Assembly: GCF_028736035.1 (NCBI RefSeq)
Contig: NZ_CP117866.1
Span: forward strand, 9,775,001 to 9,839,000
DNA: 64,000 nt
Direction: 5' to 3'
DNA from: Streptomyces sp. T12
GTDB taxonomy: Bacteria > Actinomycetota > Actinomycetes > Streptomycetales > Streptomycetaceae
Below the pieces are notes generated by a model. It did no database searches. It worked only from the letters and a program-made list of their open reading frames with translations, and was not told where the DNA came from. Position numbers and translations under genes: made by a program. Positions 1-9,293 of the stretch are shown in pieces; position 1 is the first letter of the stretch, and each line of letters begins with the position of its first letter.

Positions 1-1273
1 CGTCGCCGTCGATGAAGTTGACGTAGCCGCCCTCCATGGAGTGCGGTTCGAGCGCCTGGTGGAAGCCGCGCACCCAGTCCTTCTGGGCCTCGCAGTCCGC
101 ACGGGTCGTGAGGGTGCCGCTGAGGGCGAACGAGTAGCCGGCGTCCCGGTAGGAGAAGGCGGACTCCTCCGGTCCTACGCGGTGGCAGGCGCCGTCGAGG
201 GGGTAGGCGACGGTGACGCTCTGGATGGACGGGGTGGTGGCGCCGTGCTCGACGCAGGCGTCGATGGCGCCGTCCGGCAGGTCCTGGGTGAAGATGCCCT
301 TCCAGTAGTGGTAGAGCCCCGCGGGGACCAGGTCGTCGAAGAGCGTGTTGATCACCGGGTAGGGGATGCGCTCGAGGTACTGGCCCAGCACCGGCCCGAG
401 CGCGGCGAGGCGGTCCCGGATCCGGTCGTCCTCGTCCTCCGAGCCGGTCCAGCAGGCGATCACGCCGCACAGGGGCCGTCCGTGCCAGCGCTCGGGCAGG
501 AACGGCACGGGCGGACCGAGCCCGACGACCAGCAGCGCGCCGAGGCTCTCGTCCCCCTCGGCGACCAGCTCCCGGTAGCGGCGGATCACGTCGCCGTCGA
601 GCGGGAAGAAGACCGGCCCGCCGAGGATGTCGGCGATGGGGTGCAGCCGGTATGCGAAGGAGGTGACGACCCCGAAGTTCCCGCCGCCCCCGCGCACGGC
701 CCACATCAGGTCGCTGTGCTGCTCGTCCGTGCAGGTCAGGAAGGTGCCGTCGGCCGTCACGAGGTCCACTGAGACCAGGTTGTCGCAGGCCAGACCGCAG
801 CGGCGGGACAGGTAGCCCATGCCGCCCCCGGTCGTCAGGCCGCCCACGCCGGTGGTGGAGACGACCCCGCCGGTGGTGGCAAGACCGAAGGCGTGCGTGG
901 CGTGGTTGACGTCCGCCCAGGTGCAGCCGCCCTCGACCCAGGCCGTCCGCGTCTCGGGATCGACGCGGATGCCGCGCATCAGGCCGAGGTCGAGGACGGC
1001 ACCGCCGTCGCAGGTGCCGTAGCCGGGGACGCTGTGGCTGCCGCCGCGCACGGCGAGCGGCAGGCCCTGGTCGCGGGCGAAGTCCACCGTGGCGATGACG
1101 TCGCCCGCGTCGACGGCCCTGACGATGATCGCCGGCCGCCTGTCGTGCATGGCGTTGTAGACCTTGCGGGCCTCGTCGTAGGCCGGGTCGCCGGGCTCGA
1201 CGATGTCGCCGCGCACGGCTCCGCGCAGCCGGTCCAGCAGCCGGTCGTCGAGGGTCGGTGTGTAGGTGGTCAT
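1..1273 (-). CDS. FAD-binding oxidoreductase, berberine-bridge type (C-terminus cut off)
   Basis: About 424 residues are visible; the 3' end lies outside the window. The N-terminal half is a PCMH-type FAD-binding domain. RGGSH near residue 77 is the usual site of covalent FAD attachment through His, followed by CDGGAVLDL and by the glycine-rich stretch TGGGMGYLSRRCGLACDNL. The later part fits the BBE-family substrate domain. Relatives oxidise alcohols, sugars or secondary-metabolite intermediates with oxygen, so the substrate cannot be named. The ATG at 1273 is preceded by GCAGG. The gene is read towards the window edge, and 151 bases separate it from the LuxR-type gene upstream, so co-transcription is possible but not shown. 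Confidence 0.85.
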   Translation of the reverse strand, partial: MTTYTPTLDDRLLDRLRGAVRGDIVEPGDPAYDEARKVYNAMHDRRPAIIVRAVDAGDVIATVDFARDQGLPLAVRGGSHSVPGYGTCDGGAVLDLGLMRGIRVDPETRTAWVEGGCTWADVNHATHAFGLATTGGVVSTTGVGGLTTGGGMGYLSRRCGLACDNLVSVDLVTADGTFLTCTDEQHSDLMWAVRGGGGNFGVVTSFAYRLHPIADILGGPVFFPLDGDVIRRYRELVAEGDESLGALLVVGLGPPVPFLPERWHGRPLCGVIACWTGSEDEDDRIRDRLAALGPVLGQYLERIPYPVINTLFDDLVPAGLYHYWKGIFTQDLPDGAIDACVEHGATTPSIQSVTVAYPLDGACHRVGPEESAFSYRDAGYSFALSGTLTTRADCEAQKDWVRGFHQALEPHSMEGGYVNFIDGD

Positions 1274-1424
1274 GATCGGCACCTGCTTTCCGCTCCTGAG
1301 CGGGGAAGGGGCTGCCTTGTCGGGAAGGATCACTGCCTGGTCTACGCCGGAGCGGTGGCGGGTGCATCGCCGGAATCGCCCATCCTCGGTGACCCGGCAT
1401 GGGCAGAACGGCCCATGCGCGGCG

Positions 1425-3098
1425 TCAGGTGAGGCCGTGCCGGTACGCGTACGCCGTCGCCGCCGCCCGCGAGGACACGTCGAGCTTGGCGAAGATGTTG
1501 TTGAGGTGCCGGGCGACGGTGTGCTCGCTGATCACCAGCTCCCCGGCGATGGCCCGGTTCGTGCGCCCCGCGGCGACCAGCCGCAGCACCTGGATCTCAC
1601 GCTCGGTGAGCCCGCCGGGCCGGCGTCGGCGCACATCGGCGAGCAGGGCCGCCGCCCGGCGCGCGTCCGGTACGGCGCCGAGCTGCCGGAAGGCCTGCTC
1701 AGCGGCCCGCAGCTCCAGCCGGGCACCCTCGTCGTCCCCGGCGGCCCGGTCGGCGGCGGCCAGCGTCATCCGCACCTGGGCGGCCTCGTACGGGACCCGA
1801 AGCTCCAGCCACAGCGTCAGCGCCCGGCGCAGCAGGGACAGTGCGCGATCGAGGTCACGGGCGGCGAAGGCCACCGCGCCGCAGGCCGCCGCGGCGCTCG
1901 CGTGCAGCAGGGTCCTGTCCGAGCCGCACCGCCGCTGCCAGTCCCGGGCCAGCGACCGGAGCCCCTCGGCAGCCGTGCGCGCCTGGTCCGTCCGGCGGAG
2001 CGCGAGGCACACCTCCACCTGGGCCGCGAGCAGCCTGCACCGCTCGAGACCGCCGGCCTCGGCTCCGCTGGCGAGGGCGAGCCCCAGGGCCGTCGCAGAG
2101 GCGTCGGCCTTCCCCTGGGCCAGCCGCAGCAGGGCGAGTCCGGGCTGCGGGTCGCGACCGAGCTCATGGGTACGGTCGTACGACTCCTCGGCCGCCGCCA
2201 GCTCTCCGCGCCGCCGCTGGATCTGGCCGACCAGGTAGACCGCCTCGGCGGCCATCCGACGTTCGTACGGCAGCAGTTCCTCGCAGGTCCGCACGGCCTC
2301 GGTGAGCGCCTCGGGCCAGCTTCCGCGCAGTTCGAGGACCTCCACGCGGTGCACCCGGCACAACCCGCGGTAGTTGTTCTCGGCCGGCATCGCCGCGCAC
2401 CACCGCATGGCCGCGTCGGTCCACTCGGCGGCGCGTTCGAGATCGACGCAGGCCATGGCCTGCTGGAGGCCCAGGCAGTAGACCCACCCGGTGAAGAAGG
2501 AGCTGAGCTCACCTGCCATGGCCGCGCACATGGCGTCGTCCAGGAGATCGAGTCCGTCCCCGACGCGCCCCTGGGCCACCAGGACGCCCGCCTGCGCCTG
2601 GACGCTCATGGCCAGCAGATCCGGGCTGCCGCAGCGCCGGGCGATCCCGGACATGCCCCGGGCCGCGGCCATCGCCTCGTCGAACGCACCGCGCTCCTGA
2701 GCGTGCTCCGCGTCGATCCAGGCGAGGTAGCACTGCTCGACACACTCCGGCTCACCCCGCAGATGCCGCCGGGCCCGGCGCAGCCAGCCGGCGGCCACGG
2801 CCGTGCGCCCCGCGAGCTGGTGCTCGTAGAAGAGGAGCCAGGCCATGAGCCCCGCCTGCCGGGCCGCGCCCGCCGCGACATATCCGGAGTAGGCCCGCAT
2901 CCGCTGGACGATCGACTCGTCGATCCTGCTCGTCCACCAGGCGGCGTCGGCGAACGCGGCGCAGTCGTCGGGGGTGAGGCGGGTGGCGTCCAGGCGGCCC
3001 AGCAGCCGGTACGCCTCGCCCCACACCTCATGGGCAGCGGCGTCCCTGGCCCGCCGCAAGGTGTCCGCGGCCGCCCTGTCGATCGTCCGCTCGGTCAC
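1425..3098 (-). CDS. LuxR-family transcriptional regulator with helical repeat N-terminus
   Basis: A 557-residue protein. The last 65 residues form a clear LuxR/GerE DNA-binding domain: GLTEREIQVLRLVAAGRTN, then EHTVARHLNNIF. The preceding 490 residues are Ala/Leu/Arg-rich helical repeats resembling tetratricopeptide repeats. I see no Walker A motif, so this is a short LAL-like regulator without the ATPase. I chose the GTG at 3098 (VTERTIDRAA) because AAGGGAG lies 6 bases upstream. A longer open frame to 3536 only overlaps the neighbouring GTPase gene. It lies between the FAD oxidoreductase and the zinc-stress pair; control of the oxidoreductase is a guess. Confidence 0.85.
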   Translation of the reverse strand: MTERTIDRAAADTLRRARDAAAHEVWGEAYRLLGRLDATRLTPDDCAAFADAAWWTSRIDESIVQRMRAYSGYVAAGAARQAGLMAWLLFYEHQLAGRTAVAAGWLRRARRHLRGEPECVEQCYLAWIDAEHAQERGAFDEAMAAARGMSGIARRCGSPDLLAMSVQAQAGVLVAQGRVGDGLDLLDDAMCAAMAGELSSFFTGWVYCLGLQQAMACVDLERAAEWTDAAMRWCAAMPAENNYRGLCRVHRVEVLELRGSWPEALTEAVRTCEELLPYERRMAAEAVYLVGQIQRRRGELAAAEESYDRTHELGRDPQPGLALLRLAQGKADASATALGLALASGAEAGGLERCRLLAAQVEVCLALRRTDQARTAAEGLRSLARDWQRRCGSDRTLLHASAAAACGAVAFAARDLDRALSLLRRALTLWLELRVPYEAAQVRMTLAAADRAAGDDEGARLELRAAEQAFRQLGAVPDARRAAALLADVRRRRPGGLTEREIQVLRLVAAGRTNRAIAGELVISEHTVARHLNNIFAKLDVSSRAAATAYAYRHGLT

Positions 3099-3172
3099 TC
3101 GCGGCTCCCTTCTCGCGCTCTGCGAGCAGGACCGGCCTCTCACCAGAATAGGCAGGCAGGCGGCCGCGGGAC

Positions 3173-4360
3173 TCAGTGAACGGACACCTCCAGCGGCGCC
3201 GCATGCTCGTGCTCGCAGGCGTCGTCGATGCCGTACGTGTCCCAGGCCGGGAACGGATCGGCGGCCGCAAGGCCCTCGCCGTCCGCCTCCGCCATGAGGC
3301 ACTCGGCCAGGGCGGCCCGGAGCGCCTCCGCACGCAGATGCGTGCCGATGAAGACCAGCTCCTGCGCGTACGGGGCGTCGGTGTCCCGCGCGGCGCTGGG
3401 CTCGAAGCGGGCGACGGAACCGGCCTGTGACCACAGCCCCGTCACCTGAGGGCGGCTGGCGAGGGTGAAGAACCCCTTGGAGCGCAGCACCTTCCCGTAC
3501 GCGCCGCTGTCGAGCTCCTCGGTGACGAAGGACCACAACCGCCCCGGGTGGAAGGGGAGTTCGGAGCGGAACACCGTGGACGAGATCCCGTACTCCTCGG
3601 TCTCGGGGACGTGGTCGCCGTTGAGCTCCCGTACCCAGCCGGGAGCCTGCTGGGCGCGCTCCAGGTCGAACAGCCGCGTGCCGAGCACCTCGTCGAGAGG
3701 TACTCGTCCCCGCACGGCGTCGACGATCCGCGCGGCGGGGTTGAACCGGGTGAGTGCGGCCCGCAGCCGGTCCGCCGTCGCGTCATCGACCAGGTCGAGC
3801 TTGTTCAGCACGATGACGTCCGCGAACTCGACCTGGTCGACGAGGAGATCGCTGACGGTGCGCTCGTCTTCTTCGTACTGGTCGAGGCCGCGCTCGGCGA
3901 GTTCGTCGCCACTGTCCAGCTCGGACAGGAAGTTGGCGGCGTCCACGACCGTGACCATGGTGTCCAGCAGGGCGAGATCGCCGAGGGTGGCGCCGTCGTC
4001 GCGGGCGAAGGCGAAGGTGGCCGCGACCGGCATGGGTTCGGAGATGCCGGACGACTCGATGAGGAGATGGTCGAAGCGGCCCTCGCGGGCGAGGCGGTCG
4101 ACTTCCTGGAGGAGATCGTCGCGCAGGGTGCAGCAGATGCAGCCGTTGGTCATCTCGACCAGGCGTTCCTCGGTCCGCGACAGCGCGGCCTCGCCGCCCC
4201 GCACCAGCGCGGCATCGATGTTGATCTCGCTCATGTCGTTGACGATGACCGCCACGCGCAGTCCCTCGCGGTTCGCCAGGACATGGTTGAGCAGGGTCGT
4301 CTTGCCCGCCCCGAGGAAGCCGGACAGGACGGTGACGGGCAGACGGCTCTCGTACGGCAT
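3173..4360 (-). CDS. COG0523 GTPase, putative zinc metallochaperone (CobW/ZigA-like)
   Basis: A 395-residue G3E-family P-loop GTPase. GFLGAGKT (residues 14-21) is the Walker A motif, the CxCC metal motif is at residues 74-77 (CICC), and NKLD is the guanine-specificity motif. A CobW C-terminal domain follows. COG0523 proteins deliver metals; those next to zinc-free ribosomal paralogues and Zur sites are zinc-starvation chaperones. Here the gene starts only 6 bases after rpmF, which sits behind a Zur-like operator, so a zinc role is well supported by context. The protein ends in a short acidic tail with His residues ([14 protein letters not shown]) that could bind metal. Confidence 0.9.
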   Translation of the reverse strand: MPYESRLPVTVLSGFLGAGKTTLLNHVLANREGLRVAVIVNDMSEINIDAALVRGGEAALSRTEERLVEMTNGCICCTLRDDLLQEVDRLAREGRFDHLLIESSGISEPMPVAATFAFARDDGATLGDLALLDTMVTVVDAANFLSELDSGDELAERGLDQYEEDERTVSDLLVDQVEFADVIVLNKLDLVDDATADRLRAALTRFNPAARIVDAVRGRVPLDEVLGTRLFDLERAQQAPGWVRELNGDHVPETEEYGISSTVFRSELPFHPGRLWSFVTEELDSGAYGKVLRSKGFFTLASRPQVTGLWSQAGSVARFEPSAARDTDAPYAQELVFIGTHLRAEALRAALAECLMAEADGEGLAAADPFPAWDTYGIDDACEHEHAAPLEVSVH

Positions 4361-4366
4361 CCCCGG

Positions 4367-4537
4367 TCAGCCCTCCGGGCGCAGCAGCCCGCGCTCGTAC
4401 GCCTTGACCAGGTGCTGCGGCACGAGGTGGCTGACGCCGTCGATGGTGACGGGCACGAGCTGCGGCGTGCTCGCCTTCCACTGCGCGCGGCGGTGGCGGG
4501 TGTTGCTGCGGGACATCTTCCGCTTGGGGACAGCCAT
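4367..4537 (-). CDS. rpmF: Zinc-independent ribosomal protein bL32
   Basis: A 56-residue protein starting [20 protein letters not shown], the bL32 signature. The four zinc-ribbon cysteines of the zinc-binding form are absent (no Cys at all), so this is the C-minus paralogue. In actinobacteria such paralogues replace zinc-bearing ribosomal proteins when zinc is scarce and are repressed by Zur. ATG at 4537 is preceded by GAGGT. It is the first gene of a two-gene operon with the COG0523 GTPase, and a Zur-like promoter lies about 30 bases upstream. Confidence 0.93.
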   Translation of the reverse strand: MAVPKRKMSRSNTRHRRAQWKASTPQLVPVTIDGVSHLVPQHLVKAYERGLLRPEG

Positions 4538-4568
4538 GACGGACCTCCTCGGTGGGTGAACACCGAGG

Positions 4569-4598
4569 ACGCTACATGAAAATGGATCCCATTAACAA
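4569..4598 (-). promoter_or_regulatory. Promoter with probable Zur box for rpmF and the COG0523 GTPase
   Basis: On the minus strand TTGTTA (4598-4593) and TAGCGT (4574-4569) are spaced 18 bases apart as -35 and -10. Between and over them lies an imperfect palindrome at 4577-4597: arms TGAAAATGG and CCATTAACA around ATC, with 7 of 9 pairs matching. This resembles the actinobacterial Zur operator (TGAAAATGATTTTCA type). Its position would block polymerase when zinc-bound Zur is present. The site and the regulon logic agree, but binding is inferred. Confidence 0.7.
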
Positions 4599-4620
4599 TT
4601 GCGCGGAGTGCGGCGGTGGG

Positions 4621-5028
4621 TCAGCGGCGGGACCGCACCCGTGCGTCCCGTGGCGGCCGGATGAACTGCAGCTCCAGCGTGACGGGCGGATCGGCCAGGC
4701 CCGGTCCGCCCGCGGCCGCCCACCGCACGATCTCCTCCGCGCCCTCGTCGTCCATCGCGAAGCCCACCCACGTGGCCCGCCCGCCGGCCCGGCGCCCCGC
4801 GGCCGACGGCTGGACGACGATCACGTTGGCCTGGTCGCAGGGGCCCAGGCAGTCGGTCGTACGGACCTGGAACCCGTGCTCGGCCCCGGCGGCCCGCAGC
4901 CGCTCCAGCTGCCCGGCGTGATCGGTGCCGGGGTGCTTGCGCGGATCGCCGCAGCAGCAGCCCCGGCAGACGACGAGCGTGCAGGGGCGCTCGCGGGCGG
5001 CGCCGATCAGGAACGTATGAGTGGGCAT
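4621..5028 (-). CDS. Thioredoxin-like [2Fe-2S] ferredoxin-domain protein
   Basis: A 135-residue small protein. Cys21 and the CRGCCCG cluster, followed by DCLGPC (Cys60, Cys64), match the (2Fe-2S) thioredoxin-like ferredoxin fold. The C-terminal 60 residues are basic and less conserved. Its role is unknown. It starts 14 bases after the symporter gene ends and is probably the last gene of the DUF485-symporter operon. ATG at 5028 is used; AAGGAG lies 15 bases away, which is long, so the start is slightly uncertain. Confidence 0.75.
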   Translation of the reverse strand: MPTHTFLIGAARERPCTLVVCRGCCCGDPRKHPGTDHAGQLERLRAAGAEHGFQVRTTDCLGPCDQANVIVVQPSAAGRRAGGRATWVGFAMDDEGAEEIVRWAAAGGPGLADPPVTLELQFIRPPRDARVRSRR

Positions 5029-5042
5029 GACAGAAGCATCTC

Positions 5043-6644
5043 TTACTCCTTGGCGCCCACCAGCATCCGCACCTCGAACTCCTCGTACGCGGCTGCCTCC
5101 TGCGGCTCCTGGCGGTTGCCCAGCACGGTGCCGAGCCAGCCGAGGAAGAAGCCCGCCGGGATGGAGACGATGCCGGGGTTCTGCAGCGGGAACCAGGCGA
5201 AGTCGGACTCCGGGTAGAACGAGCCCGGGGTGGAGGAGACGACGGGGGAGAACAGGACCAGCAGGACCGAGCAGACCAGGCCGCCCCAGAGGCTGAGCAG
5301 TGCCCCCTCGCCCGTGAAGCGGCGCCAGAAGAGGGTGTACACGATCGTCGGCAGGATCGCGGACGCCGCGATGGCGAAGGCGAGGAAGGCGAGCGTGGCG
5401 GTGTTGGCGCCCCAGGAGACGAGGGCGAGCAGCATGGCGAGGACGCCGATGACGGCCGCGGACAGCCGGGCCACCATCAACTCCTCGGTCTCGCTCGCGC
5501 GGCCCTTGCGGATCACCTCGCCGTACAGGTCGTGCGCGAGGGACGAGGCGGCGGCGAGGGTGAGGCCGGCCGCGACGGCGAGCAGCGTGACGAAGGCGAG
5601 GCAGGACAGCAGGGCCGTGAGGATGCCGCCGCCGAGGGCGTTGGCCAGGAGCAGGACCGCGGAGTCACCCTTGTGGTCCGTCTCCGCGATGGTCTCCCGC
5701 CCGACGATGGCGGTGGCGCCGAGGCCGAGGATGCCGGCCGCCAGGCAGACCAGGCCGACCAGGCCGACCGCCCAGACCAGGGAGGAGCGCAGTACGTCGA
5801 TCTTGCGCGGGGCGAGCATGCGCATCAGGACGTGGGGGAGTGCGGCGAGGCCGAGGACGATGGCCAGTTCCAGGCTGAAGAAGTCGAGCTTGCTGGTGGT
5901 GCTGACGCCGTAGCGCAGTCCGGGTTCGAGGAACTGCGTGCCGGTGCCGCTGTGGTTCGCGGCCGCGGACAACAGGGCGCCCGGGTTCCAGTCGTAGTGG
6001 TGCAGCACCATGACCGCGGTGACCGTCACGCCCGCCACCAGCATCAGGGCCTTGATGATCTGGATGACCGTGGCGCCGGGCGCGCCGCCGATGGCGGCGT
6101 ACACGATGACGATGGTGCCGATCACGACCACGCACAAGGTGCGCGTAGCGGCGCTGGGTTCGCCGGTGAACTGGGTCAACAGGGCCATGCTGCCGACCAG
6201 TTGGGCCACCAGATACAGGGTCGTGATGGCGAGGGTGCACACGGCGAGGGCGAGCCGCGCCGGGCGCTGGAGCCGGGTCAGGCGCAGGGCCAGGGTGTCA
6301 CCCAGGGTGAACTTGCCCGTCCGGCGCAGGGGTTCGGCGATCAGCAGCAGCACCATCATCCAGGCGACGACGGTGCCGCCGAGGTAGAGCAGTCCGTCGT
6401 ACCCGTTGAGGGCGACCAGGCCGGTACTGCCCAGCAGGGTCGCGGCCGACAGATAGTCGCCGCACATCGCGAGGCCGTTGCGCAGCGGGGACATGGTGCG
6501 GTTGCCGAGGTAGAACTCGCCGAGCTCGTCACGCTGAGGGGCCGTCAGCAGCGCCATGAACAGCGTGACCACGACCACCGACAGGAACAGCACGAACGTC
6601 AGGTTCAGGCTGAACCGGTCGACGATGCCTGCGGACATGGTCAC
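5043..6644 (-). CDS. Sodium:solute symporter, monocarboxylate/acetate type
   Basis: A 533-residue SSS-family permease with about 13 hydrophobic segments. Conserved stretches include FYLGNRTMSPLRNGLAMCGD near the N-terminus and GGAPGATVIQ in the middle. SSS proteins paired with a DUF485 protein are typically acetate, pyruvate or propionate importers (ActP/MctC group). The GTG at 6644 overlaps the stop of the DUF485 gene (GTGA) and has AGGGGGT upstream; ATG at 6638 is an alternative. The pairing supports a monocarboxylate substrate, but the exact one is unknown. Confidence 0.85.
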   Translation of the reverse strand: MTMSAGIVDRFSLNLTFVLFLSVVVVTLFMALLTAPQRDELGEFYLGNRTMSPLRNGLAMCGDYLSAATLLGSTGLVALNGYDGLLYLGGTVVAWMMVLLLIAEPLRRTGKFTLGDTLALRLTRLQRPARLALAVCTLAITTLYLVAQLVGSMALLTQFTGEPSAATRTLCVVVIGTIVIVYAAIGGAPGATVIQIIKALMLVAGVTVTAVMVLHHYDWNPGALLSAAANHSGTGTQFLEPGLRYGVSTTSKLDFFSLELAIVLGLAALPHVLMRMLAPRKIDVLRSSLVWAVGLVGLVCLAAGILGLGATAIVGRETIAETDHKGDSAVLLLANALGGGILTALLSCLAFVTLLAVAAGLTLAAASSLAHDLYGEVIRKGRASETEELMVARLSAAVIGVLAMLLALVSWGANTATLAFLAFAIAASAILPTIVYTLFWRRFTGEGALLSLWGGLVCSVLLVLFSPVVSSTPGSFYPESDFAWFPLQNPGIVSIPAGFFLGWLGTVLGNRQEPQEAAAYEEFEVRMLVGAKE

Positions 6645-7087
6645 CACGTGCGGTACCCCCTGGGGCCGGGCTGGACGGTCTGTGCGGCCTCGCCGCGGTG
6701 CGCGGCGGAGCGGAGCGAGTTGGCCTCGTGCTGGTCCAGCCGCGAGCCCAGGCCGCGGGCGAGCGGGTCGACCCGGGTGCGCATGTGCCGGACGTAGCAC
6801 CAGGCCGTCACGCCCATCACGACGAACTGCCCGAGACCCAGGGCGAGACCGAGCGTGAGGTGGCCGAGCAGACGCTGGTTCATCAGGCCCGGGACGGAAT
6901 GCGAGAGCAGTACGTACAGCAGGAATCCGCCGACCGACAGGATCGTCGCGCGGACACCGAACCTGCGCTGTGCGCGGCGCAGTGAGTGAAATTCGGGGTC
7001 TTCGGATATGCGCCGGGACGGCGCGGGTTCATTTTGCGGGGAACTGGATGTGAAAGAATTGTCGTGCCAGGGTGAAAATTCGGGCAC
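6641..7087 (-). CDS. DUF485 membrane protein, symporter partner
   Basis: A 148-residue protein with two transmembrane segments, ATILSVGGFLLYVLLSH and LGHLTLGLALGLGQFVVMGV, and the ending AWCYVRHMR. This is the DUF485 pattern, and such genes nearly always precede acetate-type SSS permeases. A 45-residue polar N-terminus and a 40-residue C-terminal extension are longer than the core family. Start GTG 7087 has AAGAAGG about 8 bases upstream. It is translationally coupled to the symporter by a 4-base overlap. Confidence 0.88.
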   Translation of the reverse strand: MPEFSPWHDNSFTSSSPQNEPAPSRRISEDPEFHSLRRAQRRFGVRATILSVGGFLLYVLLSHSVPGLMNQRLLGHLTLGLALGLGQFVVMGVTAWCYVRHMRTRVDPLARGLGSRLDQHEANSLRSAAHRGEAAQTVQPGPRGYRTW

Positions 7088-7324
7088 AGGCGCACCTTCT
7101 TTGCTGCGGCATGCCGGACATACGGGGGCGCGGTTTTGTGATGGGGAGTGGGCGAGCGGCGGCGGGTCCGGAAGCCGGAGTATGGCAGCGGGCTCTTTGA
7201 AGAATCAACCGCCGAGCTGAATTGCCGTACTCCGGTGGCGCATTCATGCCCCTCGTGATCATTTCGCGGCCTTGTGTGGCCTGCGAAAAGGGCCCTCCGG
7301 GAAATAGTCCGGACCATTTCTTTC

Positions 7325-7367
7325 GGCCGGACTGTCTCAAACGCGACCCGTGCGGGACAGTCCGGCC
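7325..7367 (-). terminator. Hairpin terminator after the pectate lyase gene
   Basis: A perfect 12-base inverted repeat (GGCCGGACTGTC at 7325-7336 and its complement at 7356-7367) encloses a 19-base loop. It begins 10 bases after the lyase stop codon. There is no long T run, which is common in Streptomyces terminators. The rest of the gap, 7088-7324, holds no recognisable gene and must carry the DUF485 operon promoter. Confidence 0.75.
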
Positions 7368-7376
7368 GAGCGCGGC

Positions 7377-8600
7377 TCAGAACCGGGCGCCGACAGCCGC
7401 GCCGCTCCGCGGCACGAGGAAGTTCGGGGCCGACGGCAGCGATCCGTCGGCGGAGCGCGGGCCGGTGATCGGGGCCGGGTCGGTGCTGAGCACCGAGGAG
7501 GCGTTCCAAGTTTCGCCCAGGTTCCAGGAGTTGCCGCTGGCGACCGTCCCCGAGCCGACGGCCGCCGCGCGTGCGTCGTCGACGGACAGGTTGGCGGTCA
7601 GAGTGGCGGCGCCGCCCGGGATGTCGGCGTCGAAGCCGGTGCCGGCGTTGGCCCAGGTCGTGTTACGGGTCAGCGTCATGGCGCCGGGATTGCCGTTGTC
7701 CGTGACACCGTGCGCCGCGTTCCGATACGAGATCGTGTTACGCAGGATGTGGGCCACCGCCGGCGCCGGGCTGCCGCCGCCCATCTTGAAGCCGTTGCCG
7801 TCGCCCGAGAAGTCCGGGAAGTTCCAGCGGTTGTAGCCGTTGCCGTACGCGATCGTGTTCTCGATCTGAATCGGCGAGGCGAACTTCCAGGCGTCGAACC
7901 CGTCGTCGACGTTGTTCCACAACCGGGCCCCGCGCACCACGTTCCCGGTTCCGCTGCCCTCCTTGATGGCCAGACCGTCGGCGCTCTCACCGTTCTTGCG
8001 CGGGTCGCGATTGCCGTAACTGTCCAGATTCAGGATCTGATTGTTGCTGGAGGATCCTTGGAGCTGGAAGCCGGACTCGTAGTTGTCGTGCGTCGACAGC
8101 CGGGAGAAGACGTTGTTGTTGCAGCCGTCGCAATAGATGCCGTACGGGCCGTTGACCAGCTCCAGGCCGGAGATCCGCCAGTGGGAGGCCTCCATGTGGA
8201 TCGCCCCGCGTTCGGCCCGGGGGATGCTGCCGCCCACCGGCGTGTGACTGGCGGGCAGTTGCTCGCCGTCGACGACCACGCGCTCGCCCTGGTAGGGGCC
8301 GAGGCTGATCGGCTGGGAGGCGGTGCCCGAGGTGGAGATGGTGATGTTGTCGGTGAGGGCGTAGGTGCCGCCGCGTACGGTGATGACGTCGCCGGGCTTC
8401 GCCAGGTCCACGGCCCGCTGGATGGTCCGCAGCGGCTGGGCCAGGGTGCCCGGCGCCGCGTCGTTCCCGTCGGAGGCGACGACGAGCGTCGCCGCGCCGG
8501 ACGCCTCGCTCGCCGGGCCCAGTACCGTCAGCAGGGCCGCGCCCACCGCCGCCGCCGTCCAGATCGCCGTACCGCGCATGCCGCTCGCTGTGCTGCCCAT
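7377..8600 (-). CDS. Secreted pectate lyase, polysaccharide lyase family 9
   Basis: A 407-residue protein with an N-terminal signal peptide (hydrophobic residues 12-32, cleavage near GAA) and a right-handed beta-helix. The PL9 active site is visible: Asp208 (SADG), Asp232, Asp233 and Asp236 (VDDGFD) form the calcium site and Lys272 (GNGFKMGG) is the catalytic base. The numbering is one off from Erwinia Pel9A. It should cleave polygalacturonan by beta-elimination outside the cell. I chose ATG 8600 (MGSTASG) because the longer frame adds an Arg/Pro-rich stretch before the signal peptide. It is convergent with no partner gene and followed by a hairpin terminator. Confidence 0.88.
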   Translation of the reverse strand: MGSTASGMRGTAIWTAAAVGAALLTVLGPASEASGAATLVVASDGNDAAPGTLAQPLRTIQRAVDLAKPGDVITVRGGTYALTDNITISTSGTASQPISLGPYQGERVVVDGEQLPASHTPVGGSIPRAERGAIHMEASHWRISGLELVNGPYGIYCDGCNNNVFSRLSTHDNYESGFQLQGSSSNNQILNLDSYGNRDPRKNGESADGLAIKEGSGTGNVVRGARLWNNVDDGFDAWKFASPIQIENTIAYGNGYNRWNFPDFSGDGNGFKMGGGSPAPAVAHILRNTISYRNAAHGVTDNGNPGAMTLTRNTTWANAGTGFDADIPGGAATLTANLSVDDARAAAVGSGTVASGNSWNLGETWNASSVLSTDPAPITGPRSADGSLPSAPNFLVPRSGAAVGARF

Positions 8601-8776
8601 CGGGGCCTCCCGCCTCCGCCTGCGTGCCGTGTCGCAGAGCAGTGGCCGCCCGGCGCGCGGAGGTTGCCGGGGTACGGGGGCCAGGTGACGCGGCGACAGG
8701 CGTCGCGGGGCAGGCGCCACGGGGCAGGCTTCACGGGGCGGGCGGGAATGGTCAGACAGGCCCTAGGGTGAGGGGC

Positions 8777-9268
8777 GTGACCGACAGCGACAGACTCCCG
8801 CTCGCCGTGTTCGACCTGGACAACACCCTCGCCGACACCGGACACCGGCAGCACTTCCTGGAGCGCACACCGCGCGACTGGGACGCCTTCTTCGCGGCCG
8901 CCCCGCAGGATCCGCCCCTCGCGCAGGGCGTCGCGCTGGTGCTGGAGAGTGCGAAGGAGTGCGAGGTCCGCTATCTGACCGGACGGCCCGAGCGCTGCCG
9001 GCGTGACACGCTCGACTGGCTCGCGGCACACGGGCTGCCCGAAGGGCGCTTGTACATGCGGCGCAACGACGACCGCAGGCCCGCCCGGCGCACCAAGCTG
9101 GAGATCCTGCGCCGCCTCGCCGGCACCCGCGAGATCCGGGTGCTGGTGGACGACGACGAACTCGTCTGCGAGGACGCCGAACGGGCCGGTTTCACCGTCG
9201 TACGGGCGCGCTGGACCGCCCCTTCCGCCGCGCTGAAGGTGGCGCAGGAGCGGGAGGGGCGGACCTGA
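8777..9268 (+). CDS. HAD-superfamily phosphatase
   Basis: A 163-residue protein. DLDNTLADT at residues 11-19 is HAD motif I with the nucleophile Asp. LTGRPE supplies motif II, a Lys follows in RRTKLEIL, and LVDDDELVCEDA is motif III. The size suits a small HAD phosphatase with a minimal cap, resembling polynucleotide kinase 3'-phosphatase domains. The substrate is unknown. GTG 8777 is chosen because it sits just before the conserved core; upstream frame residues 8624-8776 look non-coding. Confidence 0.8.
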   Translation: MTDSDRLPLAVFDLDNTLADTGHRQHFLERTPRDWDAFFAAAPQDPPLAQGVALVLESAKECEVRYLTGRPERCRRDTLDWLAAHGLPEGRLYMRRNDDRRPARRTKLEILRRLAGTREIRVLVDDDELVCEDAERAGFTVVRARWTAPSAALKVAQEREGRT

Positions 9269-9293
9269 GGGCCCGGCGGGCGTGCTGCCCGGC

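Noticed and set aside
9269..9293. Possible bidirectional terminator between the HAD and dodecin genes
   Set aside because: The stem is only five pairs before mismatches; too weak to call.
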